A DNA stretch of 64,000 nt from Sideroxydans sp. CL21. GTDB lineage: Bacteria > Pseudomonadota > Gammaproteobacteria > Burkholderiales > Gallionellaceae. Made by a program: the position numbers and the translations under genes. How positions within the stretch are numbered: position 1 is the stretch's first letter; every line of letters begins with the position of its first letter. Under the pieces are notes generated by a model, which searched no databases, was not told where the DNA came from, and saw only the letters and a list, made by a program, of their open reading frames with translations. Shown here piece after piece: positions 19,105 through 26,591 of this stretch. The stretch is from positions 1,155,501 to 1,219,500 of the forward strand of contig NZ_LR699166.1 in assembly GCF_902459525.1 (NCBI RefSeq), given 5' to 3'.

Positions 19105-19149
19105 GATAACCAGCGACTTGCCCGCTTGCGGGCTTAGTCGAATGGCTAG
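19105..19149 (+). repeat. Stem-loop repeat, copy 2
   Basis: This 45-base unit shares GATAACCAGCGACTT and GGCTTAGTCGAATGGCTAG with the copy at 13839-13889. The inner stem is GCCCGC/GCGGGC instead of AGCGAGC/GCTCGCT, so pairing is kept although the sequence differs. Both copies point the same way and bracket 5.3 kb that includes the AT-rich island. Confidence 0.8.
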
Positions 19150-19194
19150 TTGTTCATTCAGGGCCGGGGTGAGGGTGAGAATTTGACGAGTTAT

Positions 19195-19228
19195 CCCTCA
19201 CCCTAACCCTCTCCCGGTGGGAGAGGGG
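19195..19228. repeat. Interspersed palindromic repeat, second copy
   Basis: CCCTCTCCC-GGT-GGGAGAGGG forms a perfect 9-bp stem inside a 34-base unit that matches the one at 9511-9543. Just upstream, GGGGTGAGGGTGAGA at 19166-19180 is an inverted partial copy. The 269-base gap between the cupin gene and the antitoxin is therefore nearly all repeat DNA. Confidence 0.8.
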
Positions 19229-19323
19229 ACTTGTTCGGTGCGTTCCTATAATGGGAGGCACGGCCTTTGCGATTTTGCCTGCTTGATGTAAACTAACCAC
19301 CATTAGTTCAACTGGGGGCTGCT

Positions 19324-19572
19324 ATGCTTACCGTCAATATTCATGATGCAAAGACCCAGCTTTCCAAGCTGGTAGATCAAGCTGCACAGGGCGAGTCGTT
19401 CATCATTGCCAAGGCAGGTAAGCCGATGGTGAAGGTCGTCGCGCTCGGCAAGGCGGAAGTTGGAACCAGTAGTCGCCTTGGCTTCATGGTCGGGGAGTTT
19501 TCCGTGCCCGACGATTTCGACCAGATGGGCGGCGGTGAGATCGAAAGCCTGTTTGCAGGGCGCAAAGCTTGA
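19324..19572 (+). CDS. Antitoxin, Phd/YefM family
   Basis: The 82-residue protein MLTVNIHDAKTQLSKLVDQ has the N-terminal DNA-binding fold of Phd/YefM antitoxins, with GESFIIAKAGKPMVKVV as the typical strand. The C-terminal tail (VPDDFDQMGGGEIESLFAG) is acidic and would wrap the toxin. Its stop overlaps the start of the PIN-domain toxin gene. It is expected to repress its own operon. Confidence 0.92.
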   Translation: MLTVNIHDAKTQLSKLVDQAAQGESFIIAKAGKPMVKVVALGKAEVGTSSRLGFMVGEFSVPDDFDQMGGGEIESLFAGRKA

Positions 19573-19955
19573 ACCTTTTGCTCGACACTCATTTGTTGCT
19601 GTGGGCTGCAAGTGAGCCGCAGCGACTTTCGGCCAAGGCGCGTGCCTTGCTGCTTGATCCCTCCAATCAACTCGTATTTAGTTCGGCCAGTTTGTGGGAG
19701 ATCACTATCAAGAACGGGCTTGAGCGTTCGGATTTCAGCGTCGATCCGCGTCGCCTGTGGCGTATGTTGCTGGTCAACGGTTACCGCGAAATATCTGTCA
19801 CCAGTGAACATGCTGTTGCTGTGAATGATCTGCCGCCTTTGCACAAAGACCCGTTCGATCGCATTCTCGTGGCACAAGCACGCATAGAAGGGTTGACGTT
19901 GCTGACAGCTGACAAGATGGTTGCCAAATATGGCGAGGGTGTGAAGAAGGTATAG
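19569..19955 (+). CDS. PIN-domain toxin (VapC-like RNase)
   Basis: The 128-residue protein starts at a TTG overlapping the antitoxin stop codon (TTGA). Catalytic acidic residues are seen in LLLDTHLLLWA, ASLWEITIKNG (Glu) and KDPFDRILVAQA, and the C-terminal strand LLTADKMVAKYG is present. This is the subgroup often annotated as type II toxin-antitoxin PIN protein paired with a Phd-type antitoxin. It probably cleaves RNA when freed from the antitoxin. Confidence 0.92.
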   Translation: MNLLLDTHLLLWAASEPQRLSAKARALLLDPSNQLVFSSASLWEITIKNGLERSDFSVDPRRLWRMLLVNGYREISVTSEHAVAVNDLPPLHKDPFDRILVAQARIEGLTLLTADKMVAKYGEGVKKV

Positions 19956-20020
19956 GCTTGGATCGTTTCAGTGTGAGACACCCAACCGCACCCAGCGGTG
20001 ATTCGAAAGGAGCATAGACC

Positions 20021-20467
20021 ATGACTACAGGCACTATCCGTCTTCATCGCGTACTCCGTGCAAAACCGGAACGCATCTATCGGGCGTTCCTGGATGCGGA
20101 CGCGATGGCAAAGTGGCTTCCGCCATATGGCTTCACCTGCAAGGTCCACCACATGGAGGCCAAAATCGGTGGCACCTTCAGGATGACGTTCACGAACTTC
20201 ACGACCGGCAACGGCCACTCGTTCGGCGGGGAGTATCTTGAGCTCGTGCCTTCCAAAACGGTCTGCTATTCGGACAAGTTCGACGATCCGAACATGCCCG
20301 GAGCAATGAAGACGACAGTGACCCTGACACCGGTGTTGTGTGGGACAGAGGTCAATATCGTGCAGGAAGGTATCCCCGCCGTGATCCCGCTCGAGATGTG
20401 CTACCTCGGCTGGCAAGAGTCGCTCGTGCAACTCGCGCACCTCGTCGAGCCGGAGATTCCGGATTGA
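20021..20467 (+). CDS. SRPBCC/AHSA1 domain protein
   Basis: The 148-residue single-domain protein belongs to the START-like AHSA1 group. It opens with IRLHRVLRAKPERIYRAFLDADAMAKWLPPYG and has GGTFRMTFTNF and GGEYLELVPSKTVCYSD, the usual strands lining a hydrophobic pocket. No enzyme activity can be deduced. An AAAGGAG ribosome site precedes the start, and a hairpin terminator follows. A second AHSA1 gene lies at 24097, but the two do not look like recent duplicates. Confidence 0.88.
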   Translation: MTTGTIRLHRVLRAKPERIYRAFLDADAMAKWLPPYGFTCKVHHMEAKIGGTFRMTFTNFTTGNGHSFGGEYLELVPSKTVCYSDKFDDPNMPGAMKTTVTLTPVLCGTEVNIVQEGIPAVIPLEMCYLGWQESLVQLAHLVEPEIPD

Positions 20468-20489
20468 TACCACAGCTAACGGGGGCAGT

Positions 20490-20506
20490 TCAGCATCGCA
20501 ATCGTT
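20490..20506 (+). repeat. Short repeat, variant of TCAGCATCGCAATAGTT
   Basis: TCAGCATCGCAATCGTT differs by one base from the 16405 copy. It lies between the AHSA1 stop and the terminator hairpin. Confidence 0.6.
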
Positions 20507-20512
20507 TTACTC

Positions 20513-20538
20513 ATCGCCCGCAAGGGCGATTTTTCTTT
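20513..20538 (+). terminator. Rho-independent terminator
   Basis: A 7-bp stem ATCGCCC/GGGCGAT with the stable tetraloop GCAA is followed by TTTTCTTT, 45 bases after the AHSA1 gene. Confidence 0.8.
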
Positions 20539-20731
20539 GGCAATGATCGGGGGCAGCCCGCGGTTTCAGGAACAGTAGTGCGAAACCGTGGTCTGATTTC
20601 GTGTTGCCTTTGGTTGCAGAAGCACCTCAGGCAAAAGGGTTGAAGGAATATCTGCACAGGTAGAAAGCGCAACTCATGCGGTTGGCCTGGGAGGTACCTT
20701 TAACCTGATCCACTTCAATAGGAGGTTCATC

Positions 20732-21118
20732 ATGTACTCACCTGTCACTATCCCTTTCGGGGCAAAGATGCTTTTCAATACCGCCACGATCAAACCCGAT
20801 GTGGCTTTCGATGATGTCGAGCTGGCGCTGGCTGAAATGTGCAATGTGGTGAAAGACACTTACGGCGGCGACAAGGGCGGATTCATCGCCGGCCAGGTTT
20901 ATGAGTTCTCGGGTTTCGTTTCGGATGAAGGCTCATTGAGCGATTCCAGATCGGCGGAAAAGCATATCGCGATCGTGACCTACTGGAAGTCTTTCCAGGA
21001 GCATGAGCGGTCGCATGCTGACAAGGCATTCAAGGAAAAATTCGCGGCCTTGGCCAAACTGTGTGTCGAGAGCAAGGAATTGGGGTACGACATGCTCTGG
21101 CAGGGGGCGCTGGAATAG
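20732..21118 (+). CDS. Antibiotic biosynthesis monooxygenase-like small protein
   Basis: The 128-residue product has the spacing of a dimeric ferredoxin-like alpha/beta barrel protein. The segment KHIAIVTYWKSFQEHERSHADKAF and the following Lys/Leu-rich helix resemble ABM/Dabb domains. An AGGAGG ribosome site is eight bases before the ATG. No cofactor motif is visible, so substrate and activity are unknown. It is flanked by repeats and stands alone. Confidence 0.65.
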   Translation: MYSPVTIPFGAKMLFNTATIKPDVAFDDVELALAEMCNVVKDTYGGDKGGFIAGQVYEFSGFVSDEGSLSDSRSAEKHIAIVTYWKSFQEHERSHADKAFKEKFAALAKLCVESKELGYDMLWQGALE

Positions 21119-21173
21119 GCGATTGGCACCCGGTGCTTTGCTGCCTGTTTGTGTATCCCTGAATTTAATAGGG

Positions 21174-21190
21174 TCAGCATCGCAGCAGTT
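21174..21190 (+). repeat. Short repeat, variant of TCAGCATCGCAATAGTT
   Basis: TCAGCATCGCAGCAGTT matches the 16405 copy except for two bases. It lies in the gap before the PAS-GGDEF gene. Confidence 0.55.
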
Positions 21191-21290
21191 TCGCAATAAA
21201 ATAATAAAGGGCGTACTGCGGGTTCTTGCAGGATCATCAATAGAGCTGCACACTGAAATTTCAAAATCACTAAAGGGGTGAAAGAAAAAC

Positions 21291-22247
21291 ATGCATGGAA
21301 TTTCCCAACATGAAGCACGCATTGCTGTCGCAGACACGGACGGCACCTACAAAACCCTGCTCGAATCCACCAAGGCGATTCCCTGGAAGATCGACTGGGA
21401 AACCATGAAGTTCAGCTACATCGGCCCACAGATCGAAACGCTGCTCGGCTGGCCCCAGGAAAGCTGGTTGACCGCAAACGACTGGATCGAACGCATCCAT
21501 CCGGACGATCGCGAACGGACGACCAACTTCTGCGTCTCCCAATCTATCGGGGGTGCCGACCACGAGGCGGACTACCGTGCGCTGACCGCAGACGGCAATT
21601 TCGTCTGGATACGCGATGTTGTCCACGTCATCCGCAGGGATGACGTCACGACCGAACTGGTAGGTTTCATGTTCGACATCTCCGAGCGCAAGAAGATGGA
21701 AGAGGAATTGCTCGCGCTCAATCGCAAGCTGGAGGCGCTTACGCTGCAGGATGGCCTGACCGGTGTGGCAAACCGCCGACTGTTCGACCAGACCCTGAAG
21801 TCAGAATGGTTCCACGCCATGCGCGATCGCCAGCCGCTCTCGCTCATCGTGCTGGATATCGATCATTTCAAGCAGTATAACGACCGCTATGGACACCTGA
21901 TGGGAGACGAGTGCCTGTCCAGGGTCGCGCAGGCGCTGAACAAGATACCGCTGCGGGCGACCGACCTGTTTGCACGATATGGCGGAGAGGAATTCGTCCT
22001 GCTCCTGCCCAAGGCGAATCTTGAATCCGCCATCGAGATTGCCGAAAAATGCCGTAGCCTCGTGCAGGACTTGGCCATTCCGCATGAGAAATCCGGCACC
22101 AGCAATGTGCTTACCATCAGCGTAGGGGTTGCCTCGATTACCCCTGCGGCCGATTCCGAGCCTGCCTCGCTGTTTGCCGTGGCAGACCGCATGCTCTACC
22201 AGGCCAAGGAGTGCGGACGCAACCGGGTGGTGTCTCAATCCAATTAA
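21291..22247 (+). CDS. Diguanylate cyclase with PAS sensor
   Basis: The 318-residue cytosolic protein makes c-di-GMP. A PAS/PAC domain covers about residues 15-140 (PWKIDWETMKFSYIGPQIE ... VGFMFDISERKK). A GGDEF domain fills the C-terminal half, with LDIDHFKQYNDRYGH and the active loop ARYGGEEF. An inhibitory RxxD site (RATD) lies five residues before the loop, so product feedback is expected. The upstream ribosome site is AAGGGGTG. It is followed after 15 bases by a membrane methyltransferase-like gene. Confidence 0.93.
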   Translation: MHGISQHEARIAVADTDGTYKTLLESTKAIPWKIDWETMKFSYIGPQIETLLGWPQESWLTANDWIERIHPDDRERTTNFCVSQSIGGADHEADYRALTADGNFVWIRDVVHVIRRDDVTTELVGFMFDISERKKMEEELLALNRKLEALTLQDGLTGVANRRLFDQTLKSEWFHAMRDRQPLSLIVLDIDHFKQYNDRYGHLMGDECLSRVAQALNKIPLRATDLFARYGGEEFVLLLPKANLESAIEIAEKCRSLVQDLAIPHEKSGTSNVLTISVGVASITPAADSEPASLFAVADRMLYQAKECGRNRVVSQSN

Positions 22248-22262
22248 AGGGGCCGTGTTCGC

Positions 22263-22946
22263 ATGACTGAATCCGCCTGGCGCGACCTTGTGTTGTTGTC
22301 ACTTTGCTGGATCGGCTACTTCGCCCTGCACTCGGCATTGGCGTCGCTGGTGGTAAAGCGCAGGGTTGCCGCAGGCTGGCCAAACCTGATGCCGTATTAC
22401 CGGCTACTGTTCAACATCCTGTCGTCGCTCCTGATCCTGCCGATCTTGTGGCTCAGTTACCACGATCCCGAGCCGACGTTGTGGCGCTGGCAGGGAATCG
22501 CCGCCTGGCTGGCAAACGGACTGGCACTGGCCGCAATCTTAGGCTTTTGGCTGTCTCTCAAGAGCTACGACATGCAGGAATTCCTTGGCCTGCGCCAGTT
22601 GCAGCGTCACGTGCGTAAGGTCGAGGATCAGGAGCACTTCCATCTTTCCCCGTTTCACCGCTTCGTGCGGCACCCGTGGTATTTTTTTGGCCTGGTTCTG
22701 GTCTGGACGCGCGACATGAGCGTGACGGCGCTGGTATCCAGCGTATTCATTACGCTCTATTTCGTTGCCGGATCGTGGCTGGAGGAGCAGAAATTGCTGG
22801 TCTATCACGGCGACGTTTACCGCCGTTATATGGCGCGCGTTCCCGGTTTGATACCGCTGCCCTGGAAATACCTTACGTCGGAGGAGACCGAGGTGCTGTT
22901 GGAGCAAAATAAAGACGCCCAGATCAAAGAGGCAGGCTCGCCGTGA
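22263..22946 (+). CDS. Membrane protein of the isoprenylcysteine methyltransferase/NnrU-like group
   Basis: The 227-residue protein has about five membrane helices in the N-terminal two thirds. The conserved C-terminal block HLSPFHRFVRHPWYFFGLVLVW followed by GSWLEEQKLLVYHGDVYRRYMARVPGLIP is the SAM-binding signature of ICMT-like methyltransferases (MddA and NnrU relatives). The exact substrate cannot be read from sequence. Its stop overlaps the rsgA start as GTGA, so they form one operon. Confidence 0.8.
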   Translation: MTESAWRDLVLLSLCWIGYFALHSALASLVVKRRVAAGWPNLMPYYRLLFNILSSLLILPILWLSYHDPEPTLWRWQGIAAWLANGLALAAILGFWLSLKSYDMQEFLGLRQLQRHVRKVEDQEHFHLSPFHRFVRHPWYFFGLVLVWTRDMSVTALVSSVFITLYFVAGSWLEEQKLLVYHGDVYRRYMARVPGLIPLPWKYLTSEETEVLLEQNKDAQIKEAGSP

Positions 22947-23995
22947 AGTTGACCGAACTGGGTTTGGATAGCGGGCTCGCGGCGCAGGCAGCGTGTGAAT
23001 CAGGCCGACACTTGGCCCGGGTAATGGCGGTCGATCGCGGTCGCTATGTCGTGCGCAATGAACAGGGCGAAGTGCCTGCCGAGCTGACGGGCAAGTTCCT
23101 GTACGCCGCTGCTTCTTCCGTGGATATACCCTGTGTGGGCGATTGGGTGTGCGTGCAGTACCACGATGCGGAGTCGCATGCGAGCATCCATGATGTGGTG
23201 CCCAGGAGGTCTTTCCTGCGGCGCAAATCTCCCGGCAAGAATATCGATTTTCAGATGATCGCGGCGAATATCGATGTCGCATTCATCGTGCAATCGTGCC
23301 ATTTCGATTTCAATGTGCGCAGGCTGGAGCGTTACCTGGTGATGGTCAACGAAGGAAATATCGAACCGGTGATTCTGTTGACCAAGACTGACTTGGTGAA
23401 CGCTGGGGAGTTGGAACGCATGCTCGCGAATATCAGCGCGACAGGCATCACGGCCCGGATCTTCGCACTCAGCAACATGACGGGCGAGGGCGTCGAGCAG
23501 GTGAAGCGACTCATGCTGCCGGGTAAGACGTATTGCCTGCTCGGCTCTTCGGGCGTGGGCAAGACGACGCTGATCAATCGGCTGCTTGGGAAAGGTGAGC
23601 TGGAGACGGGGGCGGTGAGTGCTACAGGCGAGGGCAGGCACACCACGACGCGTCGCCACCTGGTTGTGCTCGAAACCGGCAGCTTGCTGATCGACATGCC
23701 GGGCATGCGCGAGCTGGGCATCCTGAGTGCGGGGGATGGGCTGGACGACAGCTTCGCAGACATCAAGGCACTAGCGTCAGCATGCCGTTTTGCCGATTGC
23801 ACTCACGCCAAAGAGCCGGGGTGTGCGATCCGCAATGCCATCGCAAGCGGCGAACTGAACGCTGAGCATTACCAAAGTTACCTGAAACTCAAGGCAGAGT
23901 CCGAATTCAACGAGATGTCCTATATGGACAAACGGAAGAAGGACAAGGCATTCGGGAAGATGGTGAAGACAGTGTTGAAGGATAAAGGCAAGTAA
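22943..23995 (+). CDS. rsgA: Ribosome small-subunit-dependent GTPase A
   Basis: This 350-residue circularly permuted GTPase helps late 30S maturation. The permuted order is visible: G4 TKTD comes before G1 GSSGVGKTTL and then G3 DMPG. An N-terminal OB-fold precedes the GTPase (about residues 25-95). A zinc-binding motif follows (CRFADCTHAKEPGC). The start is GTG, coupled to the upstream gene by a GTGA overlap. The tail EMSYMDKRKKDKAFGKM is typical of one RsgA subgroup. Another rsgA could exist elsewhere in the genome. Confidence 0.93.
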   Translation: MKLTELGLDSGLAAQAACESGRHLARVMAVDRGRYVVRNEQGEVPAELTGKFLYAAASSVDIPCVGDWVCVQYHDAESHASIHDVVPRRSFLRRKSPGKNIDFQMIAANIDVAFIVQSCHFDFNVRRLERYLVMVNEGNIEPVILLTKTDLVNAGELERMLANISATGITARIFALSNMTGEGVEQVKRLMLPGKTYCLLGSSGVGKTTLINRLLGKGELETGAVSATGEGRHTTTRRHLVVLETGSLLIDMPGMRELGILSAGDGLDDSFADIKALASACRFADCTHAKEPGCAIRNAIASGELNAEHYQSYLKLKAESEFNEMSYMDKRKKDKAFGKMVKTVLKDKGK

Positions 23996-24096
23996 GGGTG
24001 CAGCCTCAAAATGGCTTTCGGAAGGCGTGATAACCAAAAGCAAATCCGGGGCCGCCCCTCTGTGAATGTGCTCTGTAAAACGGCAGCGTCCTGTGA

Positions 24097-24555
24097 CTAC
24101 ACTGCAACCTTATCCACGCTTGGGTGGAATACTTCTGCAAGACTTGCCACATAGCTGTTCCAACCTTGTTCGTGCAATCTGCCGAACTCGTCATCCGGGA
24201 GGCCCGCGTGGTTTAGCGAAAACAAGGTGTCCTTTCCTTTCTTCTGAAGCGTGACCGTCACGATTGACTCCAGTCCCCTGGTGTAAGGCGACATCCATGT
24301 GTGTTGAATCTTGTTGGGACGATCGACAATTGTGAACAGGCCGTAATGAGGTGTTTCAACTGTTTTGTTATCTTGCTTATGGATCATATTCATGTAAAAC
24401 AGGCTGTCGACCTTGGGTTCGAAAATCAAAGTGCCCGCGTCGTGCCAGACGTTGCAGGCGATCTTTGGGTCTAGCCAGGCGTCAAATACTTCGACCGGAG
24501 ACGCGGGTATGGTCCGGGTGAAGGTGAGCTCCATTGTCTTGATCTTTTGTGTCAT
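24097..24555 (-). CDS. SRPBCC/AHSA1 domain protein co-transcribed with an ArsR regulator
   Basis: The 152-residue AHSA1-type protein begins with TFTRTIPASPVEVFDAWLDP and contains NHAGLPDDEFGRLHEQGWNS, both typical of the group. It overlaps the upstream ArsR gene by four bases. ArsR-AHSA1 pairs are common in bacteria, and the regulator usually controls the AHSA1 gene. The ligand is unknown. Confidence 0.9.
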   Translation of the reverse strand: MTQKIKTMELTFTRTIPASPVEVFDAWLDPKIACNVWHDAGTLIFEPKVDSLFYMNMIHKQDNKTVETPHYGLFTIVDRPNKIQHTWMSPYTRGLESIVTVTLQKKGKDTLFSLNHAGLPDDEFGRLHEQGWNSYVASLAEVFHPSVDKVAV

Positions 24556-24875
24556 GACTTTCTCCTTTTTTCCTTGAAGTGATCTTCCAGGCGATCCAGA
24601 TGCTGACTCCAGAATCGCTCGTAATCGTGCAGCCAGGTTGTTACCAGGTTGAGAGGTGCGCCATTGATCTCTATGACGTGATCGCGCCCCTGCTTTTCCC
24701 GATGGATCAGCCCGGCCCCTTCAAGTACCTTCAAGTGCTTGGAGACTGCGTTCAGGGACATATCGAAGGGGGCGGCAATCTCCGTGACGCGGGCAGGCCC
24801 TTCGGCAAGTCGGGCGAGAATCGCTCGCCGGGAAGGATGCGAGATTGCGTCAAGAACATTGCTCAGGTTGTCCAT
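24552..24875 (-). CDS. ArsR-family transcriptional regulator
   Basis: The 107-residue winged-helix protein reads ISHPSRRAILARLAEGPARV, then MSLNAVSKHLKVLEGAGLIH as the recognition helix and REKQGRDHVIEI as the wing. No metal-binding cysteines are present, so it is not a classical arsenic or zinc sensor. It belongs to the ArsR group linked to AHSA1 proteins. A perfect inverted repeat lies only five bases before its ATG, and no Shine-Dalgarno sequence is visible. The mRNA may therefore be leaderless or nearly so. Confidence 0.92.
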   Translation of the reverse strand: MDNLSNVLDAISHPSRRAILARLAEGPARVTEIAAPFDMSLNAVSKHLKVLEGAGLIHREKQGRDHVIEINGAPLNLVTTWLHDYERFWSQHLDRLEDHFKEKRRKS

Positions 24876-24880
24876 GCGTT

Positions 24881-24904
24881 ATATTCAACCAAACGGTTGA
24901 ATAT
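24881..24904. promoter_or_regulatory. Operator of the ArsR-AHSA1 operon
   Basis: ATATTCAACC and GGTTGAATAT form a perfect 10-bp inverted repeat with a 4-base spacer, five bases upstream of the ArsR start codon. Size and position fit autoregulation by an ArsR dimer. Confidence 0.75.
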
Positions 24905-24940
24905 ATGTCAAGCATTTTTTAATGGCAAATGGGAGCGGTT

Positions 24941-25000
24941 TCGCAATCGCAATTTGTTGAATGAGATTGAAGTGACGTACCATCTGTTTTGCCGATAGAT
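24941..25000 (+). repeat. 60-base direct repeat, copy 1
   Basis: The unit starts TCGCAAT and contains ATTGAAGTGACGTACCATC and CCGATAGAT. The last 49 bases match 26522-26570 at 42 positions without gaps. It lies between the ArsR promoter and the DUF455 gene. The two copies flank the DUF455 and flavin reductase genes. Confidence 0.75.
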
Positions 25001-25020
25001 ATCAAAAGCAGCAAATGGGA

Positions 25021-25038
25021 TCAGCTTCGCAATATGTT
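25021..25038 (+). repeat. Short repeat, variant of TCAGCATCGCAATAGTT
   Basis: TCAGCTTCGCAATATGTT is preceded by GCAAATGGGA, which also precedes the related sequence at 24925-24947. It lies 18 bases before the DUF455 start codon. Confidence 0.5.
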
Positions 25039-25056
25039 CTTCAATCCAGTTAATCG

Positions 25057-25875
25057 ATGCCACCTGACTCACTTCAACCCACCGAGTTAAGACAAGCCGC
25101 GCTGCACTGGCTGGTAGAGAGTGATGCAGCGCAGAAAGCTGCGGGCGTGCGCCGTTTGGCACAGGCATGGGCAGCGGGGGAGCTTGTGCTGGATGCTGAT
25201 GCGGCATTGAATGCAACGCTGGGTATTCCCGGTCACCCCGCCAAGCCTGAGTTGGTTTCTCCCCTTACTGTAAAACGCCGCGCGATGAACACGCCGGAAG
25301 GCCGTGCCGCGATGATCCATGCGCTGGTGCATATTGAATTCAACGCGATCAATCTGGCGCTGGATGCGCTGTGGCGCTTTACCGGCATGCCGCGCGCCTA
25401 TTACGCCGATTGGTTGCAAGTGGCCGATGAGGAGGCATTGCACTTCACGTTGCTGGCCGATCATCTGCAGGGGCAGGGTTATGCTTACGGCGATTTCTCC
25501 GGGCACAACGGGCTGTGGGATATGGCGGTGAAGACCCGGCATGATTTGATGGTGCGTATGGCTTTGCTTCCCAGAACGATGGAGGCGCGCGGGCTGGATG
25601 TGACGCCGGGTTCCCGTGCCAAGCTGGTGCAGGCGGGCGATAGCGAGGCCGGCCCGCTCCTGGATATTATCCTGCGCGACGAGATCGGCCATGTCTCTAT
25701 CGGCAACCGCTGGTTCAATTACCTCTGCGAGCAGCGCGGGCTGGAGCCGGTCTCCACCTATGCCGATCTGCTCGCCGAATATAATGCTGTGCCGCGACGC
25801 GGCCCTTTCAATCTGGAGGCGCGACTCGCGGCAGGTTTTAGCGAGCAGGAATTGGCTCGACTCGGTTTGAGCTAA
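25057..25875 (+). CDS. Ferritin-like protein, DUF455 family
   Basis: This 272-residue all-helical protein carries di-iron-type motifs: HIEFNAINLALDALWRF, ADEEALHFTLLADHL and RDEIGHVSIGNRWF, which together supply the Glu/His ligands of a ferritin-like four-helix bundle. The family has no settled function; oxidase or tRNA-hydroxylase-like roles have been suggested for relatives. No clear ribosome site precedes the start. The gene is followed after 35 bases by a flavin reductase-like gene in the same direction. That partner could supply electrons, which is inference. Confidence 0.87.
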   Translation: MPPDSLQPTELRQAALHWLVESDAAQKAAGVRRLAQAWAAGELVLDADAALNATLGIPGHPAKPELVSPLTVKRRAMNTPEGRAAMIHALVHIEFNAINLALDALWRFTGMPRAYYADWLQVADEEALHFTLLADHLQGQGYAYGDFSGHNGLWDMAVKTRHDLMVRMALLPRTMEARGLDVTPGSRAKLVQAGDSEAGPLLDIILRDEIGHVSIGNRWFNYLCEQRGLEPVSTYADLLAEYNAVPRRGPFNLEARLAAGFSEQELARLGLS

Positions 25876-25910
25876 CGGGGCAGGCCAGATTAATCCTTTA
25901 AGGACTCTGC

Positions 25911-26486
25911 ATGGATAGTCATATTTCACCGGTTGATTTGCCGAAGGCTTACCGCCTCATCAACCACGGCCCGACGGTGCTGGTGTCTGCCCGTCATGCA
26001 GGCGTGGACAACGTGATGGCTGCGGCATGGGCGTGCGCGCTGGATTTTGCGCCGCCCAAGCTGACAGTGGTGCTGGACAAGAGCTCCAAAACGCGCGAAC
26101 TGATCGAGAGCAGCGGCACCTTCGTCATCCAGGTGCCCACGGTGGCACAGTTGCAACTCACGCATGAGGTCGGCACGCTCAGCCTGTCCACAGAGCCGGA
26201 CAAGCTGAAGATATGCGGTGTGGAGTTGTTCGGTATTGACGGGCATGATCTGCCATTCGTTGCCGGATGCTCGGCGTGGCTTGCCTGCAAGCTCATCCCC
26301 GAGCCGCACAACCAGCAAACCTATGACTTGTTCATCGGCGAGGTGGTGGGAGCATGGGCTGATACGCGGGTATTCAGCAATGGGCGCTGGTATTTCGAAG
26401 ATGCAGATGCTTCCCTGCGTAGCCTGCACCACGTGGCCGGTGGGCACTTCTACGCCATCGGCGAGCCGCTGACGACTCAGGATTGA
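25911..26486 (+). CDS. Flavin reductase family protein
   Basis: The 191-residue FMN-binding split-barrel protein reads GPTVLVSARHAGVDNVMAAAW, then PPKLTVVLDKSSKTRELIES and GTFVIQVPTVAQLQ, the order typical of the DIM6/NTAB group. The region HNQQTYDLFIGEVVGAWAD is the conserved late strand. It probably binds FMN as a dimer. It follows the DUF455 gene closely, with an AAGGA ribosome site. Confidence 0.88.
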   Translation: MDSHISPVDLPKAYRLINHGPTVLVSARHAGVDNVMAAAWACALDFAPPKLTVVLDKSSKTRELIESSGTFVIQVPTVAQLQLTHEVGTLSLSTEPDKLKICGVELFGIDGHDLPFVAGCSAWLACKLIPEPHNQQTYDLFIGEVVGAWADTRVFSNGRWYFEDADASLRSLHHVAGGHFYAIGEPLTTQD

Positions 26487-26504
26487 GTCAAGGGAAAAAT
26501 GGTG

Positions 26505-26521
26505 TCAGCATCGCAATAGTT
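26505..26521 (+). repeat. Short repeat, TCAGCATCGCAATAGTT
   Basis: This copy is identical to the one at 16405-16421 and leads directly into the second 60-base direct repeat. Confidence 0.65.
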
Positions 26522-26570
26522 ATTTGTTGGCTGATATTGAAGTGACGTACCATCCGTTACACCGATAGAT
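26511..26570 (+). repeat. 60-base direct repeat, copy 2
   Basis: It starts TCGCAAT and shares 42 of its last 49 bases with 24952-25000, including ATTGAAGTGACGTACCATC and CCGATAGAT. It ends 21 bases before the start of the cNMP-binding gene, so it may provide that gene's promoter. Confidence 0.75.
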
Positions 26571-26591
26571 TTTAAGAGGAGAAATTTTGTC

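Noticed and set aside
24952-25000. Flagellar sigma factor (FliA-type) promoter in the 60-base repeat
   Set aside because: GCCGATAG fits the -10, but the upstream element is at the wrong distance, and copy 2 has ACCGATAG.
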